Positions 26,449-35,909 of a stretch of 64,000 nt of DNA are shown here, in pieces; the first letter of the stretch is position 1; each line of letters opens with the position of its first letter. Made by a program: the position numbers and the translations under genes. The stretch is from Stutzerimonas decontaminans (GTDB lineage Bacteria > Pseudomonadota > Gammaproteobacteria > Pseudomonadales > Pseudomonadaceae): assembly GCF_000661915.1 (NCBI RefSeq), contig NZ_CP007509.1:1054001-1118000 (forward strand), given 5' to 3'. A model generated the notes under the pieces. It had not been told where the DNA came from. It saw only the letters and a program-made list of their open reading frames with translations, and made no database searches.

Positions 26449-28134
26449 ATGCTGCAGACCCGTGTCATCAAGCCCGCGGCGAACGCCTACCAGTATCCCC
26501 TGCTGATCAAGCGCCTGCTGCTCTCCGGCGTGCGTTACGAGCGCACCCGCGAGATCGTCTACCGTGACCAGCTGCGTTACGACTACCGCACCTTGAATCA
26601 ACGTGTCGCGCGGTTGGCCAACGTGCTGACCGCAGCCGGCGTCAAGGCAGGCGACACCGTGGCGGTGATGGACTGGGACAGTCACCGATATCTGGAATGC
26701 ATGTTCGCCATCCCGATGATCGGTGCCGTGGTGCATACCATCAACGTGCGGCTCTCGCCGGACCAGATCCTCTACACCATGAACCATGCCGACGACCGCT
26801 TCGTGCTGGTCAACAGTGAATTCGTGCCGTTGTATCAGGCGATTGCCGGGCAGCTGACAACCGTGCAGAAGACGCTGCTGCTCACCGATGGCGACGTGCA
26901 CGACGCCGGCCTGCCGGATTGCGTCGGCGAGTACGAAAGTCTCCTGGCCGCCGCCGAGCCGAGCTACGACTTTCCCGATTTCGACGAGGACTCGGTTGCC
27001 ACGACCTTCTACACCACCGGCACCACCGGCAACCCCAAGGGCGTCTACTTCACCCATCGTCAGCTGGTGCTGCATACCCTGGCTGCCGCAGTCACCGTCG
27101 GTTGCCGGGAGAATCCTCGGCTGATGGGCTCGGACGACGTCTACATGCCGATCACGCCGATGTTCCATGTGCATGCCTGGGGTTTGCCCTACGTCGCCAC
27201 CATGCTCGGCCTCAAGCAGGTCTATCCCGGGCGTTACGATCCCGAGTACCTGATCGACCTATGGCGTCGTGAGCAGGTGACCTTCTCCCATTGCGTGCCG
27301 ACCATCGTGCAGATGCTGCTCAATGCCAAAGCGGCCCAGGGCACCGATTTCAAGGGCTGGAAGATCACCATTGGCGGCAGTGCACTGACCCGCGGGTTGT
27401 ATGACCAGGCCAAGGCGTCCGGTATGAACCTGATCGCCGCGTATGGCATGTCCGAGACCTGCCCGCTGATCTCCGGTGCGCACATCAATGATGAGTTGCT
27501 CGAAGCCGACGAGGATACCCGCAGCACTTTCCACCTCAAGGCCGGCGTGCCGGTGGTACTGGTCGATGCGGCGATCCAGGCGGCGGATGGCAGCTTCCTG
27601 CCGGCGGATGGAAGCTCCCAGGGCGAGCTGGTGCTGCGTGCACCCTGGCTGACCCAGGGCTATTACAACGAGCCGGAGAAGAGCGAAGAGCTGTGGGCTG
27701 ATGGCTGGCTGCACACCGGCGACGTCGCGGTGATCGACGAGATGGCCAATATCGAGATCCGAGACCGCATCAAGGATGTGATCAAGACCGGCGGCGAGTG
27801 GCTGTCTTCACTGACCCTCGAAGGACTGATCAGTCGTCACGAAGCGGTGCGCGACGTAGCGGTTGTCGGCGTGCCGGACGAGCGCTGGGGTGAACGGCCC
27901 TTCGCGCTGGTGGTACTGGGCGAAGGTCGCGAACTGAGCGCTGCCGACTTGCAGACCTTCCTTGAGCCGGCGGTGGTCGAGGGGCATATCAACAAGTGGG
28001 CGATCCCGCAGCAGATCGCCGTGGTTAGCGAGATTCCCAAGACCAGCGTCGGCAAGCTCGATAAGAAGCGCATCCGCGCTGAGATCGCGGGTTGGCAGAA
28101 AGAGGGGAGCGACGAGCAGACCTCGCTCAGCTAA
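26449..28134 (+). CDS. Fatty-acid--CoA ligase (AMP-binding, AlkK-like)
   Basis: A 561-residue acyl-CoA synthetase that activates a carboxylic acid through an acyl-AMP to a CoA thioester. The P-loop-like motif FYTTGTTGNPKGVYFTH is near residue 190; LIAAYGMSETCPL (A5) near 330; the hinge KDVIKTGGEWLSSLTLE (A8) near 440; and the catalytic lysine SVGKLDKKRIR near the C-terminus. Overall pattern resembles medium/long-chain ligases such as AlkK and FadD relatives rather than acetyl-CoA synthetase. The metallo-hydrolase gene lies 211 bases downstream. Confidence 0.92.
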   Translation: MLQTRVIKPAANAYQYPLLIKRLLLSGVRYERTREIVYRDQLRYDYRTLNQRVARLANVLTAAGVKAGDTVAVMDWDSHRYLECMFAIPMIGAVVHTINVRLSPDQILYTMNHADDRFVLVNSEFVPLYQAIAGQLTTVQKTLLLTDGDVHDAGLPDCVGEYESLLAAAEPSYDFPDFDEDSVATTFYTTGTTGNPKGVYFTHRQLVLHTLAAAVTVGCRENPRLMGSDDVYMPITPMFHVHAWGLPYVATMLGLKQVYPGRYDPEYLIDLWRREQVTFSHCVPTIVQMLLNAKAAQGTDFKGWKITIGGSALTRGLYDQAKASGMNLIAAYGMSETCPLISGAHINDELLEADEDTRSTFHLKAGVPVVLVDAAIQAADGSFLPADGSSQGELVLRAPWLTQGYYNEPEKSEELWADGWLHTGDVAVIDEMANIEIRDRIKDVIKTGGEWLSSLTLEGLISRHEAVRDVAVVGVPDERWGERPFALVVLGEGRELSAADLQTFLEPAVVEGHINKWAIPQQIAVVSEIPKTSVGKLDKKRIRAEIAGWQKEGSDEQTSLS

Positions 28135-28345
28135 ACGAGGTCGTGTATCGGCTAAACGCCCGGTAGCGTCCGTTCCCGGAAATGCCGGGCGCCTGATACC
28201 AGGTGATCACCGCCGCGATCGGCCTGAACCGTCGCGGCGGGCAATCGCTGTCGATCCGGGCAGTTGCCTGAAGCCGGCCCACTCGGCAAGCTGCCTTCCC
28301 TGCGCGCCCGCGCAGCGAGAGATTGCCAAGCACCCGAGGGACGTC

Positions 28346-28990
28346 ATGGCTGCCACCCAACCGATGTTGATTCGCGAAACCTTCCCCGTCGGCCCTTTGC
28401 AGTGCAACTGCACGATCATCGGCGATCCTGTCAGCAAGAAAGCCATCGTGGTCGACCCGGGTGGCGATCCTGAGCTGATCATGGCGCGCCTCGAGGCTCA
28501 TGGCCTGAAGGTGGTGAGCATCATCCATACGCATGCGCATCTGGATCACTTTCTGGCCTCCGGCAAGATTAAGGAGCAGACAGGCGCGACGCTGCATCTG
28601 CATAAGGCCGATCAGTTTCTCTGGGACAATCTGGAGATGCAGTGCCGGATGTTCGGTGTGCCCTATACGCCGGTGCCTGCGCCGGACCAATGGCTTGCCG
28701 ATGACGAGGAGCTGGCCTGTGGCTGTGGCGTGGCGCTGCACACGCCGGGGCATACCCCAGGCTCGATGAGCTTCTGGTTCGCCGATGCCAAACTGCTGAT
28801 CGCTGGCGATACGCTGTTTCGCCGAGGCATCGGCCGCACGGACCTGTGGGGCGGCGATTACCCCAGTATCGAGTGTTCCATCAAGCAGCGCCTCTACACG
28901 CTCGATGAGGATGCCACCGTCGTCACCGGCCATGGCGCGGATACGCGATTGGGCGACGAAATGCGCGAGAACCCCTTTGTGCGTGCCTGA
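28346..28990 (+). CDS. MBL-fold metallo-hydrolase (glyoxalase II-like)
   Basis: A 214-residue metallo-beta-lactamase-fold protein. Metal ligands are visible: HTHAHLDH near residue 65, the later His in HTPGHTPGS, Asp in IAGDTLF and His in VVTGHG. The architecture without the C-terminal glyoxalase II domain suits small thioesterase or hydroxyacylglutathione hydrolase-like enzymes (YcbL type). Start 28346 follows GAGGG; a second ATG at 28364 is possible. Substrate unknown. Confidence 0.9.
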   Translation: MAATQPMLIRETFPVGPLQCNCTIIGDPVSKKAIVVDPGGDPELIMARLEAHGLKVVSIIHTHAHLDHFLASGKIKEQTGATLHLHKADQFLWDNLEMQCRMFGVPYTPVPAPDQWLADDEELACGCGVALHTPGHTPGSMSFWFADAKLLIAGDTLFRRGIGRTDLWGGDYPSIECSIKQRLYTLDEDATVVTGHGADTRLGDEMRENPFVRA

Positions 28991-29122
28991 TGCGCCGAGC
29001 CGTTGGACCGGTTCTGTAGCACGGTTCCTATCCTTACCGGTGGGCGATGGTAATCTAGCGCGGCATTCAGGGCCGTACTCCTGGAACCGTGCCCTGGTAA
29101 CTGACGAGAGAAGGAAGTACCT

Positions 29123-29776
29123 ATGAAAATGCTGAACATGACCGCTCTGGCTGCGGGCGTTGCGCTGCTGGTCGGTTGTACCACCAATCCCTATACCGGC
29201 GAACAGCAGGCCGGCAAGGCGGGCGTTTATGGCGGGATCGGTGCCGTCAGCGGTGCGGTCATCGGTGCGGCTACTTCTAGCAAGAAGGACCGTACCAAGG
29301 GTGCCCTGATCGGTGCCGCAGTCGGTGGCGCTGCCGGCGGTGGCTATGGCTACTATGTCGATACTCAGGAAGCGAAGCTGCGTCAGACGCTGCAGGGCAC
29401 CGGCGTTCAGGTTCAGCGCAACGGCGATAATCTCACTCTGATCATGCCAGGCAACATTACCTTTGCCAGCAACTCGGCAGATATCTCCAGTAGCTTCTAT
29501 CCGACGCTGAACTCGCTGGTACAGGTCTTCAAGGAGTTCAACAAGAACGGCGTCGATATCGTTGGCCATACCGACAGCACCGGCTCGCTCCAGCTGAATC
29601 AGGACCTGTCCAACCGTCGCGCGCAGAGCGTGGCCTCCTACCTGGTTTCCAACGGCGTGGCGCCTGCGCGGATTTCCTCCTACGGTGCAGGTCCAAGCCA
29701 GCCGATTGCCAGCAACGATACTGCTGCCGGCCGGGCGCAAAACCGCCGCGTCGAGATCAACCTGCGGCCGTTGTAA
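29123..29776 (+). CDS. OmpA-family lipoprotein (YiaD-like)
   Basis: A 217-residue protein with a lipobox (LVGC, Cys near residue 19), a glycine-rich hydrophobic hairpin (GGIGAVSGAVIGAATSSKK ... GALIGAAVGGAAGGGYGYY) and a C-terminal OmpA peptidoglycan-binding domain (about 100-217). The peptidoglycan contacts are seen in VDIVGHTDSTGS and NRRAQSVASYL, and the domain ends in GRAQNRRVEI. It should sit in the outer membrane and hold the cell wall; relatives are YiaD and the OprL group. Confidence 0.92.
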   Translation: MKMLNMTALAAGVALLVGCTTNPYTGEQQAGKAGVYGGIGAVSGAVIGAATSSKKDRTKGALIGAAVGGAAGGGYGYYVDTQEAKLRQTLQGTGVQVQRNGDNLTLIMPGNITFASNSADISSSFYPTLNSLVQVFKEFNKNGVDIVGHTDSTGSLQLNQDLSNRRAQSVASYLVSNGVAPARISSYGAGPSQPIASNDTAAGRAQNRRVEINLRPL

Positions 29777-29925
29777 TCGCTAATAGACTGCGGGACTGCA
29801 ATGGTCCCGCGGTTGACGAAAAACAGACGCCATCAATCCGCTAATCCTTTTTCCCCATTGAACCTCTCTGCGCTATTCGAATCTGACATTGGATAGCACG
29901 CCAGTAGTGGCACAGAGGAGGTCGA

Positions 29926-32900
29926 ATGGATGATCGTCCCGCTCTCCATTCCCGCAGGTCCTGGTTGCCATTACTGGTCGCACTGGCCCTGATGGCGGGG
30001 CTGGGTGGATGGATTGGCTGGCAATGGCACGTCCAGGAGCAGCGCAGCAAGGTCGAACAGGAGCAGCGCTTCACCTTCGCTGTCGATGATATCGAGCACA
30101 CCCTTCGCGAGCGGATGCGTGCCTACGAGATGGTTCTGCGTGGGCTTGCCGGTGTAGTGGCGGGCAGCGACGAAGTAACAGCGGACGATTGGGCGCGCGC
30201 GGCAGACCAGCTGCAGCTGCAGGACTTCTATCCCGGCATCCAAGCCGTTGCGCTGGCGCGCTATGCGACCCCGAAAACCCTGAACGCCATCATCGAGCAG
30301 ATCCGTAGCTCTGGCCGCGAGCGCTTCCGTATGTACCCGCTGGGTGATCGCGAAGAGTACGTCGTGACCGATTACATCCACCCCACTGATTGGCGTAACC
30401 GGCGGGTGCTTGGCTTCGACTTGTTCAGCGAGGCCACCCGTCGTGAAGCGATCATCAGCACGCGCAATAGTGGCAATCCGGTACTCACCGGGCCGTTGCG
30501 GCTCAAACAGGAAACCGAGCAGAACGTTCAGGTTGGCGTACTGCTGTTCTTTCCTATCTATGCTGCGGCAGCGCCGGTTACCACCGAGGAAGAGCGTCAG
30601 CGCGCTTTCATCGGGACCTTGCACGGTGCGTTCCGCCTGACCGACCTGATGGAAGGCATTCTGGGTTCGCGCAGCCGGATGCTGCAGCTTCAGCTGTTCG
30701 ATGCCGCCAATCCTGATTCGCCGCTGCTTGCGGGGCGAGCACCGGTCAGTGCCAACGCCAGGTTCCAGCGCATTCGCAACATCTACATGTATGGCCGTAG
30801 CTGGCAGCTGCAGGTAGCGAGCACGCCGGAATACGAGGCCGTGCTGCGTGACAACAACCGGGCGTTTAGCCTGGCGGCCGCGCTTACCGCTGCGGCTCTG
30901 TTCTCTCTGCTGATAGGTGGCTACCTGTATTTGCGCGAGCGCGCACTGCGTAGTAGTCAGGCGCTCAGCCTGCAGTTGCAGGAACGAGAGGCGCGTTTTC
31001 GCCAGTTGATCGAACAGTTGCCGGTAGCGACGTTGCTCTGCAATGCCGGCGGTCGCATCGAGTTGGCTAACCAGAGTGCCGGACAACTGCTGGGTAGCAG
31101 CCCGGATCTACTGGCTGGCGAGCGGGTGAGCCGCTACGTTCCCGGAGTACTGGGGGAGCAAATCCTCGGGCAGCTGCGTGAAACCAGCCAGCTCGAGTTG
31201 CAGGCCCAGCGTGACAATGGCAATCCGATACCGGTCGCGGTCAGCCTGACCAGCTTCAGCCATGACGATGCGCTGTATTACGTGCTGAACCTGCTCGATC
31301 TTCAGGCGCGCAAACGAGACGAGGAGCGTTTCCGCAATGTCGTCGAGGCGTCTCCCAACGCGTTCGCGCTGGTCGACAGCCGCGGCGATATCGTCATGGT
31401 CAACCGGCAGACCGAGCTTCTGTTCGGCTACACCCGCCAGGAGCTGCTCGGCCAGCCCGTGGAGCTGTTGCTGCCTGAAGCGCTGCGGGAGGCGCATCGT
31501 GGTCTGCGTCAGGGCTATGCCGAGCACCCCGAACCGCGGCGGATGGGCGGCAACCGCGAGCTGTTCGGGCGTCACCGTGACGGCAGTGCGCTGCCAGTGG
31601 AAATCGGTCTGTCACCCATGCGCAGTGGTGACGAGCAGCTGGTTCAGGCGGTAATCATCGATATCAGCCATCGCAAGGCTGCTGAGCGCCGCCTGCGTGA
31701 TCAGGCCGATCAGTTGGCCGTGGCCAACCGCTACAAGTCCGAATTTCTCGCCAACATGTCCCATGAGCTGCGCACACCGCTCAACAGCATTCTGATTCTC
31801 AGCGATCAGCTGCGGCAGAACAGTGCGGGCAACCTCAACGAGAAACAGGTTCGGCATGCCGACATCATTCACCGCGCCGGCCATGAACTGCTGCAGCTGA
31901 TCAACGATGTGCTGGATCTTGCCAAGATCGAATCCGGCCACATGCAGCTCAAGCTGGAGCCGTTGAACCTGCGCGAACTCCTCACCGAGCAGGAGATATC
32001 GCTCCGGCCGATGGCCGAGCAGAAAGGGCTGCAGCTGAAGGTTGTCGTCGATCCCGATGTGCCGCTTACGCTGAATTCCGATCGCGCACGGCTGCAGCAG
32101 ATCCTGCGTAACCTGCTGACCAATGCGTTGAAGTTTACCGAGCAGGGCGAGGTGGAACTGCTGGTGAGCTGCCGCTCCCTCGACGATGGCGCGACCCAGG
32201 CGCTGCAGCTGCAGGTGCGCGATAGCGGCATCGGCATCGCCAAGGATCAGCACGAGCGGATTTTCCAGGCGTTCCAGCAGATCGATGGTTCGATCAGCCG
32301 TCATTACGGCGGAACCGGGCTGGGGCTGGCGATAACCCGTCAGTTGGTGGAAGTGTTGGGCGGGCAGGTGACCGTTGACAGTGAGTTGGGCCAGGGTGCG
32401 ACGTTTACTGTTGTATTGCCGATCGCCTCGACATCCGGCGCCGCGGAACCGGCGCCGCTTCAGCTTCAACCGCAGCGGCGTGGCCGTGGCCCGGGCCTGT
32501 TGATCATCGAAGATGATACGGATTTCGCCTCTGTGGTGGCCGAAGTTGGGCAGAGCCATGGCTTCACCAGCCTGATCTGCAACACCGGCGAGCAGGGGCT
32601 CGAAGCGCTGAGACGCGAGCATTTTGCCGCGGTGATCCTCGACATTCTGTTGCCGGATATCAGCGGCTGGCAGATCCACCGCGAGTTGCGCGGTGACGAG
32701 CGCCACCAAGGCATGCCGGTGATCATCATTTCCTGCGTACCGCAACCGCATGACTGGCACGACAATGGCTCGCGCTATCTGGTCAAGCCGGTCGCCCAGG
32801 CCGAGCTGGAGCGCATCTTCATCGAACTGGCACGGCACGAACACAACCCGCTGCGTCTGCTGCTGGTGGAAACCGATCCGCGGCGCCGGGTTCTGATCCG

Positions 32901-33645
32901 TGATTACTTCGAGCGGCTCGGTTACAGCGTCACGCTGGCCGCGACGGGCGATAGCGCGCGGCTGGCCTATGCCGAGCAGGCGTTTTCTGTCGTGGTGGTG
33001 GATAGCGAGCTGGGCGACGACCACGGGCTGGATTTGCTGGATGCCTTGGAACGCCTGCGTTCGCTGCAGGGCGTCACGGTGCTGGTGAACAGTCGCGAGC
33101 CACTGTCGGAAAGCGAGTTGCAGCGCTTGCGACGCTATTCGGCAACTGAGCTGTCCAAGGAGGAAGCGATCGAGCGTCTTGGCGCGCTGATACGTCCGGA
33201 GCCTGCGGCGCCTGCCCCGAGTGCCGCAGCTTCGCTGCAGTTCGCTGCCCCTGGTCAACGTGTGCTGCTGGTCGATGAAGATGTGCGGTTGATCTACTCG
33301 CTCACCGCTCTGCTGGATGAGCTGGGCTTGCACGTGGTGCCGGCGACCAGTGTCGAAGAGGCATTGCAGCGTTTCGACGAGGATGCCTTCGATCTGGTAG
33401 TGCTGGACATGGGGCTGCCCGGCGCGGAAGGTCCGGAGTTGGCGCGACGGCTCAAGTCGGAGCTTGACTGTAAGGTTCCGATCGTAGCGCTGGTAGGTGC
33501 TAACGATGAGGGGGCACGCGAACGGTGTATCGCTGCTGGTGCCGATGAGGTGCTGGTCAAACCGGTCGAAGCGACCGCCCTGCGTGAGCTGCTAGGACGC
33601 TGGCTGGAGCTGCTATCAGATATGGACGAGGCGGGAAAGGAGTAA
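29926..33645 (+). CDS. Hybrid histidine kinase: CHASE, two PAS, HisKA, HATPase, three REC domains
   Basis: A 1239-residue membrane sensor. Two transmembrane helices (about 12-32 and 310-332) flank a periplasmic CHASE domain. Two PAS domains follow (about 350-590), then HisKA with the phospho-acceptor His613 (MSHELRTPLN) and an HATPase with intact N (NLLTNALKF), G1 (DSGIGIA) and G2 (GGTGLGLAI) boxes. Three receiver domains come last, with Asp906 (ILDILLPD), Asp1026 (VVVVDSELG) and Asp1161 (VVLDMGLPG); the middle one lacks the usual K-P end motif and may be degenerate. No Hpt domain is seen. GGAGG lies just before the ATG. The GGDEF/EAL gene downstream is a likely partner. Confidence 0.94.
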   Translation: MDDRPALHSRRSWLPLLVALALMAGLGGWIGWQWHVQEQRSKVEQEQRFTFAVDDIEHTLRERMRAYEMVLRGLAGVVAGSDEVTADDWARAADQLQLQDFYPGIQAVALARYATPKTLNAIIEQIRSSGRERFRMYPLGDREEYVVTDYIHPTDWRNRRVLGFDLFSEATRREAIISTRNSGNPVLTGPLRLKQETEQNVQVGVLLFFPIYAAAAPVTTEEERQRAFIGTLHGAFRLTDLMEGILGSRSRMLQLQLFDAANPDSPLLAGRAPVSANARFQRIRNIYMYGRSWQLQVASTPEYEAVLRDNNRAFSLAAALTAAALFSLLIGGYLYLRERALRSSQALSLQLQEREARFRQLIEQLPVATLLCNAGGRIELANQSAGQLLGSSPDLLAGERVSRYVPGVLGEQILGQLRETSQLELQAQRDNGNPIPVAVSLTSFSHDDALYYVLNLLDLQARKRDEERFRNVVEASPNAFALVDSRGDIVMVNRQTELLFGYTRQELLGQPVELLLPEALREAHRGLRQGYAEHPEPRRMGGNRELFGRHRDGSALPVEIGLSPMRSGDEQLVQAVIIDISHRKAAERRLRDQADQLAVANRYKSEFLANMSHELRTPLNSILILSDQLRQNSAGNLNEKQVRHADIIHRAGHELLQLINDVLDLAKIESGHMQLKLEPLNLRELLTEQEISLRPMAEQKGLQLKVVVDPDVPLTLNSDRARLQQILRNLLTNALKFTEQGEVELLVSCRSLDDGATQALQLQVRDSGIGIAKDQHERIFQAFQQIDGSISRHYGGTGLGLAITRQLVEVLGGQVTVDSELGQGATFTVVLPIASTSGAAEPAPLQLQPQRRGRGPGLLIIEDDTDFASVVAEVGQSHGFTSLICNTGEQGLEALRREHFAAVILDILLPDISGWQIHRELRGDERHQGMPVIIISCVPQPHDWHDNGSRYLVKPVAQAELERIFIELARHEHNPLRLLLVETDPRRRVLIRDYFERLGYSVTLAATGDSARLAYAEQAFSVVVVDSELGDDHGLDLLDALERLRSLQGVTVLVNSREPLSESELQRLRRYSATELSKEEAIERLGALIRPEPAAPAPSAAASLQFAAPGQRVLLVDEDVRLIYSLTALLDELGLHVVPATSVEEALQRFDEDAFDLVVLDMGLPGAEGPELARRLKSELDCKVPIVALVGANDEGARERCIAAGADEVLVKPVEATALRELLGRWLELLSDMDEAGKE

Positions 33646-33773
33646 CAGTTGGTGCAGGCTGAACAAGACAGTGCCATGGCGGTAATCAGTCTATCCGGCA
33701 TTCGAAGCGTGCTTGCTTCGAGAGGCGCACGTTGCCGGAATTTCGGCTTGGATGGCTTGGAGATCGGCGAATA

Positions 33774-35885
33774 ATGCAAACGCAGCTTAAGCCCAGGTCC
33801 CGCAGTCGTACGCTGCTGGTGGTGGATGACCGCGAAGCTAATCTGGTGGCGATGGAAGCGCTGCTGGGTGACGGCGACTGGCAGGTGCATACGGTCAATT
33901 CCGGCGAAGCGGCGCTCAAGGCGCTGCTGGAGCTGGATGTCGAGCTGGTGCTGCTGGATGTGCAGATGCCTGGCATGGATGGCTTCGAGGTCGCCAGGCT
34001 GATGCGCGGCAGCCCGCATACGCGCTACACGCCGATCATCTTCGTTTCGGCAATCGCGCATACCCGTGATTCTGTGCTGCGCGGCTACGCCACTGGAGCG
34101 GTGGACTTCATTCTCAAGCCGTTCGACCCGCAGGTACTCAAACACAAGATCAACACCTTGCTCGCCCATGAGCACAATCGCCGTGATCTACAACTGCTCA
34201 CCCAGCAACTTGACAGTGCCCGCGCCTTTAACGCCTCGGTGCTGAGCAATGCGGCGGAAGGGATTCTGGTGGTCGGCGAGGACGGCTACATCAGCTTTGC
34301 CAATCCGGCCATCGCCGGAATGCTGCACCGTCGCGTCGAAGATCTACAGGGTACGCCGCTGCTTTCACATCTGGCAGCACCGGAAATGCCGCCCAGTTGG
34401 CATGAGTCGGACTTCTATCGCTATTGGCGCAGCGGCTCGACGTACCGCCTGCATGAGGCGCAGCTGCACACTGCCAAGGGCATGCCGCTGCCGGTGGCGC
34501 TGTCGAGTTCACCACTGCCGCGCCAGCAACGCTCGATGGTGGTGATCGCACTGGACATGTCGGTGGTGCGCAACCTGCACGTTCAGCTGGAGACGCAAGC
34601 GGTCACCGATTCGCTGACCGGCTTGCTCAATCGGCGCGGTTTCCATCAGGCGCTGGAGTCCTCGCTGGCGCGGGTCGACCGCAACGGCAAACGCATGGCG
34701 ATCCTTTATATCGATCTGGATGGCTTCAAGCGCATCAACGATTCTCTCGGCCACGATGCAGGCGACGAAATCCTCTGCAAGGTGGCGCGTCTGCTGGAAA
34801 CCTGCATGCGCCCCTACGACATCATCGCGCGTATGGGCGGGGATGAATTCACCGCGCTACTGGATTCTCTGGATCATCCCGAAGACGCGGCACGGGTAGC
34901 CGAAAAGCTGATCGAGCTGATTTCGGTGCGACACAAAGTCGACGGCACCGAGGTGACACTTGGCGCCAGTATCGGCATTGCGCATTTCCCCGACTGTGGG
35001 GTCAGCGTCGACCAACTGCTGCGCTCGGCGGACATGGCCATGTATGAGGCCAAGCGTGCCGGCCGCCGGCAATACCGCTTCTTTTCCAGCGACATGAATG
35101 AGCGGGCGCATGCCCGGCTGATGATGGAGGAGAACCTGCGCAGCGCCACCGAACGCAACGATTTCGAGCTGCTTTACCAGCCGCAGGTCATGCTCGCCAG
35201 CGGCAAGCTCAGAGGCTTCGAAGGCTTGCTGCGCTGGCCGCAGGGCGATGCTGGCGAAAACACGCCCGGCGTGTTCATTCCATTGCTGGAGGAGACGCGT
35301 CTTATCGAACGAGTCGGTGACTGGGTGCTGCGTGAAGGCATGAACCAGTACGGCCAATGGATGCCATCGTTTGGTGCCGATCTGATTCTCAGCCTGAATG
35401 TCAGTCCGGTGCAGTTCAGCCGTGCCGGCCTGTTCGATTCGCTTCGGCGGCTGCTCGATGAATACAAGCTCAACCCGGCCCAGCTGGAGCTTGAAGTCAC
35501 CGAGGGAACGCTGATGCAGGACCTTGAGCAAAGTTGCGACAAGCTGCGCCAGCTTCGCAATCTTGGCGTACGGGTGGCGATCGACGACTTCGGCACCGGT
35601 TATTCATCCCTGGCCTATCTGCGGCATTTCGAGCTGGATACGCTGAAGATCGACCGACTGTTCATCGCCAATATGCTGGATTCCCCGCGTGATGCGGCGG
35701 TCGTCAGCACCATCATCGATCTGGGACGCAACCTGGAGCTGGAGGTGGTAGCTGAGGGTGTTGAAACCGTCGCGCAGCGCGACTGGCTGATAGCGAACGG
35801 TTGCGATGTCATGCAGGGCTTTCTGGTTTCCCCTGCGGTAAGCGCCGAACAGGCCGGCGCGTTTCCTTCACAGCTCAGCTGGTAG
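33774..35885 (+). CDS. Response regulator with PAS, GGDEF and EAL domains (c-di-GMP turnover)
   Basis: A 703-residue cytoplasmic protein. The receiver domain (about 12-130) has Asp62 (LLDVQMPGMDG) and the lysine of ILKPFDP. A PAS domain covers about 150-260. The GGDEF domain has the intact motif at 355-359 and an RxxD inhibitory site (RPYD) five residues before it, so it could be a feedback-controlled cyclase. The EAL domain reads EGL at 483, with the catalytic DDFGTGYSSL loop present. Whether it makes or breaks c-di-GMP is not decidable from sequence. It lies 128 bases after the hybrid kinase, which probably phosphorylates it. Confidence 0.93.
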   Translation: MQTQLKPRSRSRTLLVVDDREANLVAMEALLGDGDWQVHTVNSGEAALKALLELDVELVLLDVQMPGMDGFEVARLMRGSPHTRYTPIIFVSAIAHTRDSVLRGYATGAVDFILKPFDPQVLKHKINTLLAHEHNRRDLQLLTQQLDSARAFNASVLSNAAEGILVVGEDGYISFANPAIAGMLHRRVEDLQGTPLLSHLAAPEMPPSWHESDFYRYWRSGSTYRLHEAQLHTAKGMPLPVALSSSPLPRQQRSMVVIALDMSVVRNLHVQLETQAVTDSLTGLLNRRGFHQALESSLARVDRNGKRMAILYIDLDGFKRINDSLGHDAGDEILCKVARLLETCMRPYDIIARMGGDEFTALLDSLDHPEDAARVAEKLIELISVRHKVDGTEVTLGASIGIAHFPDCGVSVDQLLRSADMAMYEAKRAGRRQYRFFSSDMNERAHARLMMEENLRSATERNDFELLYQPQVMLASGKLRGFEGLLRWPQGDAGENTPGVFIPLLEETRLIERVGDWVLREGMNQYGQWMPSFGADLILSLNVSPVQFSRAGLFDSLRRLLDEYKLNPAQLELEVTEGTLMQDLEQSCDKLRQLRNLGVRVAIDDFGTGYSSLAYLRHFELDTLKIDRLFIANMLDSPRDAAVVSTIIDLGRNLELEVVAEGVETVAQRDWLIANGCDVMQGFLVSPAVSAEQAGAFPSQLSW

Positions 35886-35909
35886 CCCCGCCGAGCGGCG
35901 TGGTGTCAC

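Noticed and set aside
28127..29740. 537-residue frame on the minus strand
   Set aside because: It lies opposite the MBL-fold and OmpA-like genes, whose frames carry clear motifs; the antisense frame is a high-GC artefact without any domain.
31612..33333. 573-residue frame on the minus strand
   Set aside because: Antisense to the histidine kinase; composition is His/Gln/Arg-rich and no motif is present.
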